This document shows positions 1 to 6,927 of a stretch of 25,744 nucleotides of DNA, in pieces. The notes under the pieces were generated by a model that did not search any database, had not been told where the DNA came from, and saw only the letters and a program-made list of their open reading frames with translations. The position numbers and the translations under genes are program-made. The stretch is from contig CAJUHV010000057.1 of the NCBI GenBank assembly GCA_910586445.1, positions 1-25,744 of the forward strand. The letters run 5' to 3'. This stretch comes from an uncultured Eubacterium sp. GTDB lineage: Bacteria; Bacillota; Clostridia; Lachnospirales; Lachnospiraceae. Within the stretch, counting starts at the first letter, position 1. The number at the start of each line of letters is the position of its first letter.

Positions 1-527
1 AAAAAGAATCCCGTATTTATGTGGGTTCTGGCGTTTCGCAAACGCCTAAGTATGAGAAAAACAAGAAAGGAGAAAGTTACTGTAAAACCCGCAGCATTAT
101 AAAAAGCGAAAAAGAACTCTTAAAATTAAATCACAGACTAACGAACATCCGCCAAAACCATTTGCATCAAATAACATCTTCTATTGTAAAACGAGAACCA
201 AGTTTTATTTGTATCGAAGATCTGAATGTCAGTGGGATGATGAAGAACAAGCATTTGTCCAGGGCAGTGCAGCAACAGGGGTTTTATGAGTTTAGAAGGC
301 AGATAGAATATAAGTCTGCATGGAATAATATATCAGTAATCATTGCAGATAGGTTTTTTCCAAGCTCTAAATTATGCAGTTGTTGCGGCGCTATCAAGAA
401 GGATTTAAAATTATCAGGCCGTATTTACAGATGTGAATGTGGAAATGTAATTGACAGGGATTATCAAGCTGCTATAAATCTTAAAAGATATGGCAAAATG
501 AATTTAGAACAGCCATCTGTAGTATAA
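1..527 (+). CDS. tnpB: IS200/IS605-family TnpB (OrfB) RNA-guided nuclease, C-terminal part; 5' end outside window
   Basis: The reading frame is open to the left edge, so only the C-terminal part is visible and position 21 (GTG) is not the true start. Numbering from that GTG, the RuvC-II type segment FICIEDLNVSGM carries the catalytic Glu at about residue 66. A zinc ribbon follows (CxxC at about 119-122, CxC at 138-140), and then the RuvC-III segment DRDYQAAINLK with the last catalytic Asp. The first RuvC Asp would lie upstream. TnpB proteins of this family are RNA-guided DNA nucleases that use an RNA from the element's right end and help the element persist after excision. No frameshift or stop is seen, so the visible part looks intact. 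Whether a TnpA transposase accompanies it cannot be seen. Confidence 0.93.
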   Translation, partial: KESRIYVGSGVSQTPKYEKNKKGESYCKTRSIIKSEKELLKLNHRLTNIRQNHLHQITSSIVKREPSFICIEDLNVSGMMKNKHLSRAVQQQGFYEFRRQIEYKSAWNNISVIIADRFFPSSKLCSCCGAIKKDLKLSGRIYRCECGNVIDRDYQAAINLKRYGKMNLEQPSVV

Positions 528-697
528 CACTTTCCAGTTAATACAGATATGTACTGATACGTTAGTCAGGAATTTACGCCTATGGAGTGTACAAGAACTT
601 GTGAGTAGATATTGTAGAAATACAAATCAAAAGCATACACAGAGAAGTAGGAATGAAACATAAAAGTTTACAATTTTTTATAAGTTTTCAGTAACGG
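528..697 (+). mobile_element. Right end of the IS200/IS605-type element, probable omega-RNA (reRNA) scaffold region
   Basis: This non-coding stretch follows the TnpB stop and ends just before the next gene. It contains short hairpins: ACAAG-AA-CTTGT at 591-602 and TTGTA-GAAA-TACAA at 612-625, the latter with a GAAA tetraloop. The segment GGAATGAAAC lies near 650-659. In this family the guide RNA is made from the 3' end of tnpB plus the right end, and the guide is the flanking DNA just outside the element. The exact boundary is not proven; I place it around 690-697 because native permease sequence begins at 705. Confidence 0.55.
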
Positions 698-704
698 TTT
701 CGTA

Positions 705-1514
705 ATGGAATACCGTAAATATACCGCATTTTTCCGCCTGCAGTTTTCCATGGGGCTGCAGTACCGCACAGCCGCATTTGCAGGCATTGTCACACAGTTT
801 GTATGGGGCATCCTGGAAATACTGATGTTTCGTGCCTTTTACCAGACGGATGCCTCCGGCTTTCCAATGACTTTTGCAGCAGCAAGCACCTATGTCTGGA
901 TGCAGCAGGCATTTCTCGCCCTGTTTATGCCATGGATGATGGACAACGAGATTTTTTCAAATATCAGGGATGGAAATGTCTCTTACGAACTATGCCGTCC
1001 CGTCGACCTGTACCAGATGTGGTTTGTGAAAAACCTCGCCAGCCGGCTTGCGCGGGCAGTGCTGCGCTGCATGCCGATCCTGGTTGTGGCAGCTTTTCTG
1101 CCATATCCTTATGGAATGACGGCTCCAGCAGATCTTACCTCTTTCCTGTTGTTTTTATTTACGCTTATGACAGGACTTGCCGTCACTGTCGCAATATGTA
1201 TGCTGATTTACATCAGCGCGTTTTTTACCTTATCACCAGACGGCATACGCATGGCAGCTTTGTGTGTCATAGAATTTTTATCCGGCGCTGTGATCCCGCT
1301 GCCTTTTCTGCCGGACAATATGCGAAAGCTGATCAGCCTCCTGCCGTTTGCCTCTATGCAGAACGTCCCCCTGCGCATTTATAGCTGCGATTTATCCGGC
1401 AGCAGTATGCAGCACGCTGTCTGCCTCCAGCTGATCTGGCTTCTGCTGCTGGTGACAGCCGGCAGACAATTAACAGTTCTGGCACTGCGTAAAGTCACGC
1501 TGCAGGGCGGCTGA
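705..1514 (+). CDS. ABC-2 type transporter permease (ABC2_membrane_6 family), first subunit
   Basis: A 269-residue protein with about six hydrophobic segments, forming a membrane half of an exporter-type ABC transporter. A cytoplasmic motif after the second membrane segment (IRDGNVSYELCRP, about residues 87-99) matches IRKGEFDRILVRP in the next gene. This motif is shared by the paired permeases of this family. The N-terminus (YRKYTAFFRLQFSMGLQYR) looks native. The pair normally follows an ATPase gene, but here IS-element sequence lies directly upstream. No convincing Shine-Dalgarno site precedes the ATG, only AT-rich DNA and TAACGG. Expression may therefore be altered by the insertion. The substrate is unknown. 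Confidence 0.85.
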   Translation: MEYRKYTAFFRLQFSMGLQYRTAAFAGIVTQFVWGILEILMFRAFYQTDASGFPMTFAAASTYVWMQQAFLALFMPWMMDNEIFSNIRDGNVSYELCRPVDLYQMWFVKNLASRLARAVLRCMPILVVAAFLPYPYGMTAPADLTSFLLFLFTLMTGLAVTVAICMLIYISAFFTLSPDGIRMAALCVIEFLSGAVIPLPFLPDNMRKLISLLPFASMQNVPLRIYSCDLSGSSMQHAVCLQLIWLLLLVTAGRQLTVLALRKVTLQGG

Positions 1515-1561
1515 CCAGCCGTTTCATCCAGACAGAACTTAGAATTTTCGGAGGCCCCGTT

Positions 1562-2335
1562 ATGAAACTCTATTGGAAATATTTTCAAATACACTTAAAA
1601 AGCTGCATGGAATACAAAGCTTCCTTCATACTGACCTGTATCGGCCAGTTTCTGGCCTCCTTTAACATATTTCTGGGCGTATACTTTATGTTTCAGCGTT
1701 TCACTGCCATAGGAGGCTTTACTTACCATGAAATACTGCTCTGCTTCGGCATTACTTTGATGGAATTTTCTCTGGCCGAAACCTTCGGCCGTGGATTTGA
1801 CATGTTTTCAGACTGCATTCGAAAAGGTGAATTTGACCGGATACTGGTACGCCCGCGCAGTGAAATACTGCAGGTATTAGGAAGCCGCATAGAGTTCACA
1901 CGTATAGGCAGGATGCTGCAGGCAGCCATAATGTTTTCTTACGGTATCTATGCCGGCGATGTGGACTGGTCGTTTTCGAAAATCCTGACCGTGGTTTTTA
2001 TGCTGATCGGAGGAACCGTTGTATTTTCCGGCATATTCCTGATTTCTGCCTCGATCTGCTTTTTTACGCTCGACAGCTTAGAAATTATAAATATTTTCAC
2101 TGACGGTGCCAGAGAATACGGCAGATATCCCGTCAGCATCTATGGCAGGCGGGTGCTTATCCTGTGTACTTTCGTCATACCTTACGCGCTCATACAGTAT
2201 TATCCGCTTACTTATCTGCTGGACAAAGGAAAGCCGTGGTACGGCATGCTCCCGCTCGCTGCCTGCTTATTTGTACTGCCGTGCCTGCTGCTCTGGAAAT
2301 ACGGCGTCAGGCACTATACTTCCAGCGGGTCTTAA
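1562..2335 (+). CDS. ABC-2 type transporter permease (ABC2_membrane_6 family), second subunit
   Basis: A 257-residue polytopic membrane protein with about six hydrophobic stretches, the natural partner of the permease ending 47 bases upstream. It carries the family motif IRKGEFDRILVRP at about residues 86-98. A good ribosome-binding site (GGAGG, about 8 bases before the ATG at 1562) supports the start, in contrast to the first permease. The two permeases would form a heteromeric channel with an ATPase encoded outside the window. Substrate and direction cannot be read from sequence; related systems are mostly annotated as exporters. Confidence 0.87.
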   Translation: MKLYWKYFQIHLKSCMEYKASFILTCIGQFLASFNIFLGVYFMFQRFTAIGGFTYHEILLCFGITLMEFSLAETFGRGFDMFSDCIRKGEFDRILVRPRSEILQVLGSRIEFTRIGRMLQAAIMFSYGIYAGDVDWSFSKILTVVFMLIGGTVVFSGIFLISASICFFTLDSLEIINIFTDGAREYGRYPVSIYGRRVLILCTFVIPYALIQYYPLTYLLDKGKPWYGMLPLAACLFVLPCLLLWKYGVRHYTSSGS

Positions 2336-2346
2336 AAAACGAGCAT

Positions 2347-2372
2347 TCAAAAGCCGGTCTCTAAAGGCCGGC
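2347..2372 (-). terminator. Hairpin terminator for the HEPN/MNT pair, possibly bidirectional
   Basis: An 8-bp stem (2353-2360 with 2365-2372, one G-T pair, CTAA loop) lies between the convergent permease and HEPN genes. Read on the minus strand it is followed directly by TTTT, so it suits the HEPN transcript about 45 bases downstream of that stop. On the plus strand no U-tract follows, so it would be a weak terminator there. Confidence 0.55.
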
Positions 2373-2416
2373 AATATGGCCGCAGGGCATGATATAGCGG
2401 ACTGCGTTGATTCTAT

Positions 2417-2806
2417 CTAGATCCACATTTGTTCCACCTCATCCCTTAATACAGTAAACATGCCATAAAATACTGCTTTTGTCTGGCGGACAATATCCAA
2501 GGCCGATTCCTTGTTATATGCATGCGCTGCATTGTTTCTTACTGCAAGCGCTTTCAGCCACAGTTCCTCATCTTTGATCATCCCCGCCTTATACGCGGTT
2601 TTTAAAATCATTTTGGGAGAACCTGTCACACTTTCCCTAAATCCGCTGGTTTCCAACAATTCTTTCATCATCTTCCATGACTGCTCGAAACAAATCTCAT
2701 ACAGGCCGACAAGACCAGTCAGCACTACGTTATCATACGGTTCTTCGTACTTATAAATATCTTTTAAGTTCTGCAGTGCCAGACAAAAGTTGTCATATTT
2801 CCTCAT
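2417..2806 (-). CDS. HEPN-domain protein, HI0074/HepT-like (toxin of a type VII TA pair)
   Basis: A 129-residue all-helical protein of the nucleotidyltransferase substrate-binding (HI0074/HepT) type. Residues 90-97 read RNNAAHAY, which fits the Rx4HxY motif of HEPN RNase toxins: Arg90 and His95 are the RNase residues and Tyr97 is the position AMPylated by the MNT partner in characterised pairs. Its ATG lies inside the 3' end of the MNT gene (14-base overlap), which suggests translational coupling. A hairpin terminator follows. Toxicity is inferred from the family; some HI0074 homologues have no demonstrated toxicity. Confidence 0.85.
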   Translation of the reverse strand: MRKYDNFCLALQNLKDIYKYEEPYDNVVLTGLVGLYEICFEQSWKMMKELLETSGFRESVTGSPKMILKTAYKAGMIKDEELWLKALAVRNNAAHAYNKESALDIVRQTKAVFYGMFTVLRDEVEQMWI

Positions 2807-3107
2807 ATAAAACCTTCCCTTCCTCCCGGATAGATTGAAGCAGTGCCTCCTGTACGCTGCTGTTTAAATCTACGATATCATATTCCAACAAGGTAGATGT
2901 CTCTTCATCGACATCCAAAGAAAAACGTGCAAAATCACCATCCAGCACCGCCAGATCTATATCACTCGTCCGCTTATAATCGCCTCTTGCCCGTGAACCG
3001 AATAAGATCACTTTTTTGACATGATATTTTTCTGCCAGCATACAGATCTCTTGAACTACAGAAGGTTTTATGCCTGTTTCCCTGCCGGTCTGCTCATATG
3101 TGCACAT
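2793..3107 (-). CDS. MNT-type minimal nucleotidyltransferase (MntA-like antitoxin)
   Basis: A 104-residue minimal nucleotidyltransferase. The canonical GSx10DxD motif is complete: Gly37-Ser38, then Asp49 and Asp51 in SDIDL. A third acidic residue probably lies in YDIVDLN (about 77-80). In characterised type VII pairs such proteins AMPylate the HEPN partner and silence it. I start at 3107 because GGAGG sits 8 bases upstream. An in-frame ATG at 3173 would put its first codons inside a terminator hairpin and add a hydrophobic stretch not expected for this family. The gene overlaps the HEPN gene by 14 bases. Confidence 0.88.
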   Translation of the reverse strand: MCTYEQTGRETGIKPSVVQEICMLAEKYHVKKVILFGSRARGDYKRTSDIDLAVLDGDFARFSLDVDEETSTLLEYDIVDLNSSVQEALLQSIREEGKVLYEEI

Positions 3108-3141
3108 AATGCCCACCTCCAATACTAAAAATACCGCATAC

Positions 3142-3187
3142 AACAAAAACTCCTGCCCGGCATTATAAATCAAGCAAGAGTTTTGTT
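3142..3187 (-). terminator. Terminator-like inverted repeat between lactonase and MNT genes
   Basis: Complementary arms at 3142-3156 and 3174-3187 (AACAAAACTCTTGC against GCAGGAGTTTTTGTT on the minus strand, with a one-base bulge) flank a 17-base loop. On the minus strand the descending arm contains TTTTT. It lies 60-100 bases beyond the lactonase stop and ahead of the MNT ribosome-binding site, so it probably ends the long minus-strand series. The loop contains TATAAT, but no -35 box is placed to match it. Confidence 0.5.
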
Positions 3188-3206
3188 ATTACAGCCATGT
3201 ACCTGA

Positions 3207-3239
3207 CATATCACAGAAAGCATTTTTTCAAATACGCTC
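3207..3239. mobile_element. Solitary end of a fold-back MITE (remnant)
   Basis: Read on the minus strand from 3239, this stretch starts GAGCGTATTTGAAAAAATGC and continues TTTCTGTGA. It closely matches the right end of the complete fold-back element at 24436-24595 (GAGCGTGTCTTAAAAATGC, then TTTCTGTGA). Only this end is present; no left arm is found nearby. It lies 9 bases past the lactonase stop codon. Confidence 0.6.
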
Positions 3240-3248
3240 TCATCCAAT

Positions 3249-4307
3249 TTATGGCAGTTTATGAATATACACACAGTTCGGCGTCTCAACCTCAGCCGGT
3301 TTCCCATGCATCAAAAAGTATTTTCCCTCATAATTCACAGAGAAGACTCCTATTGTATTATTATCATGGTTTAAGCACATAAAATGCCTGCCGTCCGGGA
3401 ACACTGCAATCGCCTTTGGGAATTCACCGCCAATGCGGTTGTTGCATAATAATGTCAGTTCTCCAGTCTCAATATTGACTTCATAAATAAGTACGGCATT
3501 GATTCCGGCATCTGTGCAGAACAGATATCTGCCGTCTGCTGAAAATTCCATTGTCGTCCCGCTGCAGATCTCATCTTCTTTTGGATCGATCGTTGTCACA
3601 GTCTGTATCAGGTCAAACTCTGGATTGTCGTTTTCAAGCACATGATACCGATAAACATGAATGGCATTTGTCAGCTCACAGAGCAGATAAGCAAACTTGC
3701 CATCCCTGCTGAACCGGATTGCACGTGGAGCCGATTCCAGAGGACACCGTAAAATATCGTGGTTGATCAGCTGCCCGCCGTTATAATCCAGCTTATAGAT
3801 CTTCACATGATCCAGCCCGCCGTCTACGGCACATAAAAACTTCTGGTCCGGTGTCACTTTTACACATAATACATGCGGTCTGGAATGGCGCTCTGCAATG
3901 CAGCGTCCCATGCCTTTGTGAAATACGCCGTCTGCAATACCGGCAATCGAACCGTCTGGATTCAGCCGCATCATGGAAACTCTCGCATCATGATAGCCTG
4001 CGACAAACAAAAAGCGGTCATCCTTGTCCAGCTCCAGATAGCATCCCCTCATGCCTCCGATCCATTCTTTGTTGATCTCTTCCAGATCTCCGTCCTCTAA
4101 AATATGGAATGCCTCCACTCCTTCGTCTGCAATGGAATATAAGAACTTGCCGCTGTGTGAGACAATCACATCGGAAGAATTGCTGATCGGAACCATCTTC
4201 CGCTCTGTCAGCTTTCCATTTTCCACATCCACATCATAAATATGGATTCCTAAACTGTTCTCATGCGTATAAGTACCCACGTACGCAACATATCTGTCCT
4301 TGCCCAT
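3249..4307 (-). CDS. Lactonase family protein, seven-bladed beta-propeller (6-phosphogluconolactonase-like, PF10282)
   Basis: A 352-residue cytoplasmic protein with repeated blade motifs such as VSHSGKFLYSI, FSRDGKFAYLLCE, FSADGRYLFCTD and FPDGRHFMCLNHD. This pattern is typical of the Lactonase/YkgB fold, and the N-terminus YVAYVGTYT fits the family. Some members hydrolyse 6-phosphogluconolactone or other lactones, but activity cannot be assigned from the fold alone. The start is supported by GAGGAGG 8 bases upstream, which lies inside the last codons of the U32 gene. Only 3 bases separate the two genes, so they are almost certainly cotranscribed and probably coupled. A MITE end lies just after the stop. 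Confidence 0.85.
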   Translation of the reverse strand: MGKDRYVAYVGTYTHENSLGIHIYDVDVENGKLTERKMVPISNSSDVIVSHSGKFLYSIADEGVEAFHILEDGDLEEINKEWIGGMRGCYLELDKDDRFLFVAGYHDARVSMMRLNPDGSIAGIADGVFHKGMGRCIAERHSRPHVLCVKVTPDQKFLCAVDGGLDHVKIYKLDYNGGQLINHDILRCPLESAPRAIRFSRDGKFAYLLCELTNAIHVYRYHVLENDNPEFDLIQTVTTIDPKEDEICSGTTMEFSADGRYLFCTDAGINAVLIYEVNIETGELTLLCNNRIGGEFPKAIAVFPDGRHFMCLNHDNNTIGVFSVNYEGKYFLMHGKPAEVETPNCVYIHKLP

Positions 4308-4310
4308 TTG

Positions 4311-5555
4311 TCAGTCCTCCTCTTTTCTACGTAGAATATCATATCTATCTAATGAACACCTTGTATCAGAACATTCTAAATCAACATACAATACCTGCTT
4401 TGGATGAGGCGCTGATTCCATCTGTGTCCCATCTGCATCCTCAATGGATCTGACCCTTGCAGCAATATTGCGCCCGTCCGGCTTCATCACTTCGATCTGC
4501 TCTCCTACTGAGAACTTATTTCTCTGCTCAATACGGCTAAACCCCGACGCATTCTGTCCTTCTACAATGCCAAGGTACGTATAGCTTTTTATATAGACAT
4601 TGTGATCATAAATCTGTGCCTCATCTGACGGCTTTCCATAAAAGAATCCCGTAGTAAACTGCCTGTATGTGCCGCTTGAAATCTCGGCGGTATACCATGG
4701 CAGGTTCTGCTCATACGTCTTTTGCGAAACAAAATAATCGTCTATTGCCCTGCGGTAAGTCCTTGCAGCTGTCGCAATATACAGTGCCGTCTTCATGCGT
4801 CCTTCAATCTTAAAGCTGTCGATTCCCGCATCTACAAGATCAGGTATATGCTCGATCATGCATAAATCTCTTGAATTAAATATATATGTCCCCCGGTCGT
4901 TTTCGTAAACAGGCAGGTATTCGCCCGGCCTCTTTTCTTCCACGACAGCATATTTCCAGCGGCACGGATGCGTACATTCTCCCTGATTCGCATCCCTGCC
5001 TGTAAAATAATTGCTCAGCAGGCACCTGCCGGAATAGGAAATACACATTGCCCCATGAATAAATGCCTCAATCTCCATCTCATCAGGAATCCGGCTGCGC
5101 AGCTGGCGCAGCTCTTCCAATGATAATTCTCTAGCGCATACTGCACGCTTTGCTCCCAGCCTGTGCCAGAACAAAAACGTCTCATAGTTTGTATTGTTTG
5201 CCTGCGTACTGATATGTACTTCAATGTCAGGACATATTTCTTTTGCAATCGTAAATACGCCCGGGTCCGATATAATGAGTGCATCCGGCCCGATTTCCGC
5301 AAGCTGTGCAAAATATTCGCGTATTCCTAAAAGGTCACTGTTATGTGCAAAAATATTTGCTGTAATATATACTTTTGTATGATATTCATGCGCAAAGGCT
5401 ATTCCCTGTGCAATTTCATCCAATGTAAAATTTTTTGCCTTGGCACGCAGCCCGAACGATTCACCGCCGATATAGACCGCATCGGCACCGTAAATAACCG
5501 CGATCTTTAATGTCTCCAGGCTGCCTGCCGGAACTAACAATTCTGGACGTCTCAT
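4311..5555 (-). CDS. trhP: Peptidase U32 family protein, probable TrhP-type tRNA uridine-34 hydroxylation protein
   Basis: About 414 residues. The U32 signature EAFIHGAMCISYSGRCLLS lies at about 163-181, followed by further conserved cysteines (ECTHPC, about 193-198) that probably bind an iron-sulfur cluster. In Bacillus and E. coli, TrhP/YegQ-type U32 proteins with prephenate as cofactor precursor form 5-hydroxyuridine at tRNA position 34. The methyltransferase gene trmR, which methylates that product, lies directly upstream, and this supports TrhP over a true collagenase. I start at 5555 because AAAGGA lies 6 bases upstream; an ATG at 5585 would add ten residues (MMKSSGKGHS) without a good site. 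It is separated from trmR by an unusual purine-rich spacer. Confidence 0.85.
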   Translation of the reverse strand: MRRPELLVPAGSLETLKIAVIYGADAVYIGGESFGLRAKAKNFTLDEIAQGIAFAHEYHTKVYITANIFAHNSDLLGIREYFAQLAEIGPDALIISDPGVFTIAKEICPDIEVHISTQANNTNYETFLFWHRLGAKRAVCARELSLEELRQLRSRIPDEMEIEAFIHGAMCISYSGRCLLSNYFTGRDANQGECTHPCRWKYAVVEEKRPGEYLPVYENDRGTYIFNSRDLCMIEHIPDLVDAGIDSFKIEGRMKTALYIATAARTYRRAIDDYFVSQKTYEQNLPWYTAEISSGTYRQFTTGFFYGKPSDEAQIYDHNVYIKSYTYLGIVEGQNASGFSRIEQRNKFSVGEQIEVMKPDGRNIAARVRSIEDADGTQMESAPHPKQVLYVDLECSDTRCSLDRYDILRRKEED

Positions 5556-5790
5556 GCTGTGTCCTTTCCCGCTGCTTTTCATCATTTTTACTGCTTTTTC
5601 TCTGTCTGCTGTTTCTGCACCTTTTCTGTTTTTATACTGTTTCGTGCTTCTGCGTTTTTACCGCTTCTGCATCTTTTCTGTTTATTCTCTGTTTACTGCT
5701 TTTGCAATTTTGCCTCTTCTGCTTTTCTGTCCACTGCATCTGCTTTTACATTTTACCGCTTTTTCTTTTTCTGCTGATTTTTATTATAGG
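5556..5790 (-). other. Purine-rich spacer with degenerate GCAG-led units between trmR and trhP
   Basis: About 235 bases lie inside an otherwise tightly packed series. On the transcribed-sense (minus) strand it is strongly A/G-rich and recurrent in texture: GCAGAAAAAG, GCAGATGCAG, GCAGAAGAGG, GCAGTAAACAG, GCAGAAGCGG, GCAGAAGCACG, GCAGAAACAG and GCAGTAAAAATG, spaced roughly 17-35 bases apart. All three minus frames contain stops, so it is not an intact gene. The plus strand is pyrimidine-rich and stop-poor, which produces spurious F/L/C-rich frames. No promoter or hairpin stands out. Confidence 0.6.
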
Positions 5791-6465
5791 CTATTCAAGC
5801 TGCTCTCCGCCTATGCTTTTCCGGCTGCTTTTGCTGCTGACCGTAATACCGTCGCCGACCGGCAGGACTGCCGTGACCAGCTGCTCATGGTGCGTCAGCT
5901 CATACAGATACATGCGCATACGCTTATGTATCGTACGATTGCGGCGGATGACCGCATAGCGGGATTCTATAATATCCCCGTCCTGTAATATGTTGTCAGA
6001 AACAAGCATTCCGTCTTCTGCCAGCAGGCGCAGCACCTGGGGCAGGAAATAAATATACTGTCCCTTTGCCGCATCCATAAAAATCATGTCATACGGCCCG
6101 GACAGGCTTTTTAAAGCCTCTGCTGCATCGCCTTCAATCAGCTGTATATCCTTTTCCATGCCCGCGCGTAAAAAATTAGCGCGGGCAATCGGAATTCTCT
6201 TTTCATAATTTTCTATTGTAGTAATCCTGCATTCTGCCGGATTATAAGTCTTCATAAATATCGCAGAAAATCCAATCGCTGTGCCTACTTCCAAAATATG
6301 CTTTGGTTTTTTTAATGCCAGCAGCAGCTTTAAGCAGTTCTGCGTCTCCCTGCGGATAATCGGTACATCTGTACGCAGAGCTTCCTGCTCAATCTCTTCC
6401 AGCAGTCTGGTATTTCCGCTGTCTAAGGAATTCAGATAGGTAACAAACCTCTCATTTATAATCAT
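5791..6465 (-). CDS. trmR: tRNA 5-hydroxyuridine methyltransferase TrmR-like (class I SAM O-methyltransferase)
   Basis: About 224 residues, an O-methyltransferase of the YrrM/TrmR group. SAM-binding motif I is EVGTAIGFSAIFM, followed by TTIENYEKR and the metal/acid motif FMDAAKGQY. TrmR converts 5-hydroxyuridine to 5-methoxyuridine at tRNA wobble position 34. The U32/TrhP-like gene downstream would make its substrate, and this pairing also occurs in the Bacillus yrrM-yrrN-yrrO cluster. The start is uncertain: ATG at 6465 begins at the family-like MIINERF, while ATG at 6495 adds ten residues. Neither has a strong ribosome-binding site at ideal distance. The stop is TAG at 5791-5793. Confidence 0.85.
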   Translation of the reverse strand: MIINERFVTYLNSLDSGNTRLLEEIEQEALRTDVPIIRRETQNCLKLLLALKKPKHILEVGTAIGFSAIFMKTYNPAECRITTIENYEKRIPIARANFLRAGMEKDIQLIEGDAAEALKSLSGPYDMIFMDAAKGQYIYFLPQVLRLLAEDGMLVSDNILQDGDIIESRYAVIRRNRTIHKRMRMYLYELTHHEQLVTAVLPVGDGITVSSKSSRKSIGGEQLE

Positions 6466-6523
6466 TGTCGTCTTTATCCCACTCCTGGTCTGCATTGGAT
6501 CTGGACTATCCAGTTTTCAGCTG

Positions 6524-6913
6524 TTATTTATCCTCTTCAGGCTCTTCGGCCTCTTCCCCGCTCATCACCTGCATCATTTCCTGCGCAGTCATGGAGGTAT
6601 TCAGCGTATAATAGCCCGGCACAAGCTTTCCACTGTACTGTGACAGCTTTAACTGAAAGACAAACAGCCACTTATCCCGGATCAGTCCCTTTTCTTCCAG
6701 AATCTGCCCGATATCAGTATCACTCATGGATTTTTTTACCTGTACCAGCTTGTCGCTGCCTTCTCCGGTTGTCACCGCCGGTTCTGTAAAGATCCGGTAT
6801 CCATAGTCATAAGCATGCAGCCCGAGCTGATACAGCCCGTACACAGTCAGGATAAATACCAGCGCAGAGAAACTGATGCTTACAAGCCTCATTACAATTT
6901 TGCTGGCGCTCAT
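6524..6913 (-). CDS. Short MltG/YceG-like protein: membrane anchor plus LysM-like region, no catalytic domain
   Basis: A 129-residue protein with one membrane segment (about residues 9-30). A region then matches the N-terminal module of MltG endolytic transglycosylases: VKKSMSDTDIGQILEEKGLI followed by GKLVPGYYTLNTSMTAQEMMQVMSG. The protein ends with an acidic tail (EEAEEPEEDK) where the MltG catalytic domain with its essential Glu would begin, so it cannot cleave glycan by that mechanism. In Bacillus the full-length mltG homologue yrrL precedes trmR at this position, so location supports common descent. A ribosome-binding site (AAGGGA, about 7 bases upstream) supports the start. A role as a peptidoglycan-binding or regulatory membrane protein is inference. 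Confidence 0.72.
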   Translation of the reverse strand: MSASKIVMRLVSISFSALVFILTVYGLYQLGLHAYDYGYRIFTEPAVTTGEGSDKLVQVKKSMSDTDIGQILEEKGLIRDKWLFVFQLKLSQYSGKLVPGYYTLNTSMTAQEMMQVMSGEEAEEPEEDK

Positions 6914-6927
6914 AATCAGGTCCCTTC

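Noticed and set aside
3163..3168. TATAAT as a promoter -10 box for the MNT-HEPN pair
   Set aside because: It lies in the loop of the terminator-like hairpin and no hexamer resembling TTGACA lies 16-18 bases upstream. It remains possible but unsupported.
3249..4307. Assignment of the lactonase-fold protein to the pentose phosphate pathway (pgl)
   Set aside because: The beta-propeller lactonase family is functionally broad and no pathway gene is nearby, so no gene symbol was given.
5510..5988. Overlapping plus-strand frames encoding Phe/Cys/Leu-rich, membrane-like peptides
   Set aside because: Three frames are open at once because the tract is pyrimidine-rich. They run into the trmR gene on the other strand and lack start signals.
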